Part shown: positions 5,126 to 5,248 of the stretch, one piece after another
How the letters are laid out: each line of letters starts with the position of its first letter
How positions within the stretch are numbered: position 1 is the stretch's first letter
From: an uncultured bacterium
GTDB taxonomy: Bacteria > Patescibacteriota > Minisyncoccia > Phycocordibacterales > UBA9973
NCBI GenBank assembly: GCA_937895685.1
Contig: CALBMC010000036.1
Span: 1 to 5,248, forward strand
Direction of reading: 5' to 3'
Length of the DNA stretch: 5,248 nucleotides
The notes under the pieces: model-generated
What the model was told of the DNA's origin: nothing
The model's database searches: none
What the model saw: only the letters and a program-made list of their open reading frames with translations
Translations under genes and position numbers: made by a program

Positions 5126-5199
5126 CACTTAAACCCAATTGTTTCTAGCGAGCACGAGTGAACTGGAATTACTTGTTGACAGTAACGACGTTCACGAAC
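5125..5199 (-). CDS. C-terminal end of an unidentified gene upstream of the glycosyltransferase
   Basis: Reading the - strand from 5199, 24 codons are open (VRERRYCQQVIPVHS, then CSLETIGFK) and end at TGA 5127-5125. The last A of that stop is the first A of the glycosyltransferase ATG (TGATG), a typical translational-coupling overlap, which is the main reason to think this short stretch is coding. Too little remains to assign a function. Its 5' side is replaced by sequencing adapter. Confidence 0.45.
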   Translation of the reverse strand, partial: VRERRYCQQVIPVHSCSLETIGFK

Positions 5200-5248
5200 A
5201 GATCGGAAGAGCGTCGTGTAGGGAAAGAGTGTCTTCGCCTGTGTAGAT
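5200..5248 (+). other. Illumina TruSeq adapter with i5 index (contaminant, not genomic)
   Basis: The segment begins with AGATCGGAAGAGC, and through 5232 it matches the reverse complement of the TruSeq universal (P5-side) adapter. Then comes an 8-base index CTTCGCCT (5233-5240; reverse complement AGGCGAAG, which I recall as TruSeq HT D505) and GTGTAGAT, the start of the P5 sequence. This exact layout, adapter-index-P5, is artificial. These 49 bases should be trimmed. Confidence 0.98.

Noticed and set aside
5174..5180. TTGACA on the + strand near the right end as a promoter.
   Set aside because: No -10 box follows at proper spacing before the adapter begins, and the - strand is coding here.
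4610..5199. A glycosyltransferase naturally inserted into a ribosomal operon.
   Set aside because: Both genes are broken at the same point and the segment ends in sequencing adapter; misjoining explains all of it.

Overview
The window is a ribosomal-protein gene cluster (end of the S10 operon and most of the spc operon) from a bacterium, followed by a damaged contig end. Gene order on the + strand is rpsC (5' end cut by the window), rplP, rpmC, rpsQ, rplN, rplX, rplE, [inserted hypothetical gene], rpsN, rpsH, rplF, rplR (cut by a junction). The DNA is AT-rich, intergenic gaps are 4-16 bases, L24 is unusually short, and L16 carries a Gly where most bacteria have an Arg before the MGKGKG motif. 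Together these resemble Candidate Phyla Radiation / Patescibacteria, probably Parcubacteria-like. That placement is inference from protein character, not a database result. No internal UGA occurs in the ribosomal genes, so a UGA=Gly code is not indicated.

Bases 2-2596 hold seven tightly packed ribosomal genes read as one unit, with no recognisable Shine-Dalgarno sequence before any start. A strong GAAA-loop terminator follows rplE. The next unit (2640-3317) is self-contained: a sigma70-type promoter, a 189-residue protein of unknown function, and a second terminator. The T-tract of each terminator runs directly into the TTGACA of the next promoter. The second promoter drives rpsN-rpsH-rplF-rplR through a leader of about 115 nt whose first ~96 nt can fold into one long four-helix arm. 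This leader is the best candidate in the window for an undescribed regulatory element, and autoregulation by a ribosomal protein such as S8 is a reasonable hypothesis.

From about 4728 the sequence stops being ribosomal. rplR breaks after 38 codons and the following ~470 bases encode, on the - strand, the N-terminal part of a family 2 glycosyltransferase and the last 24 codons of an upstream gene. Bases 5200-5248 are Illumina TruSeq adapter with an i5 index. The right end is therefore best read as a chimeric, adapter-contaminated contig end, not as a natural gene arrangement. Everything to about 4727 looks reliable; everything after it should not be used for synteny.
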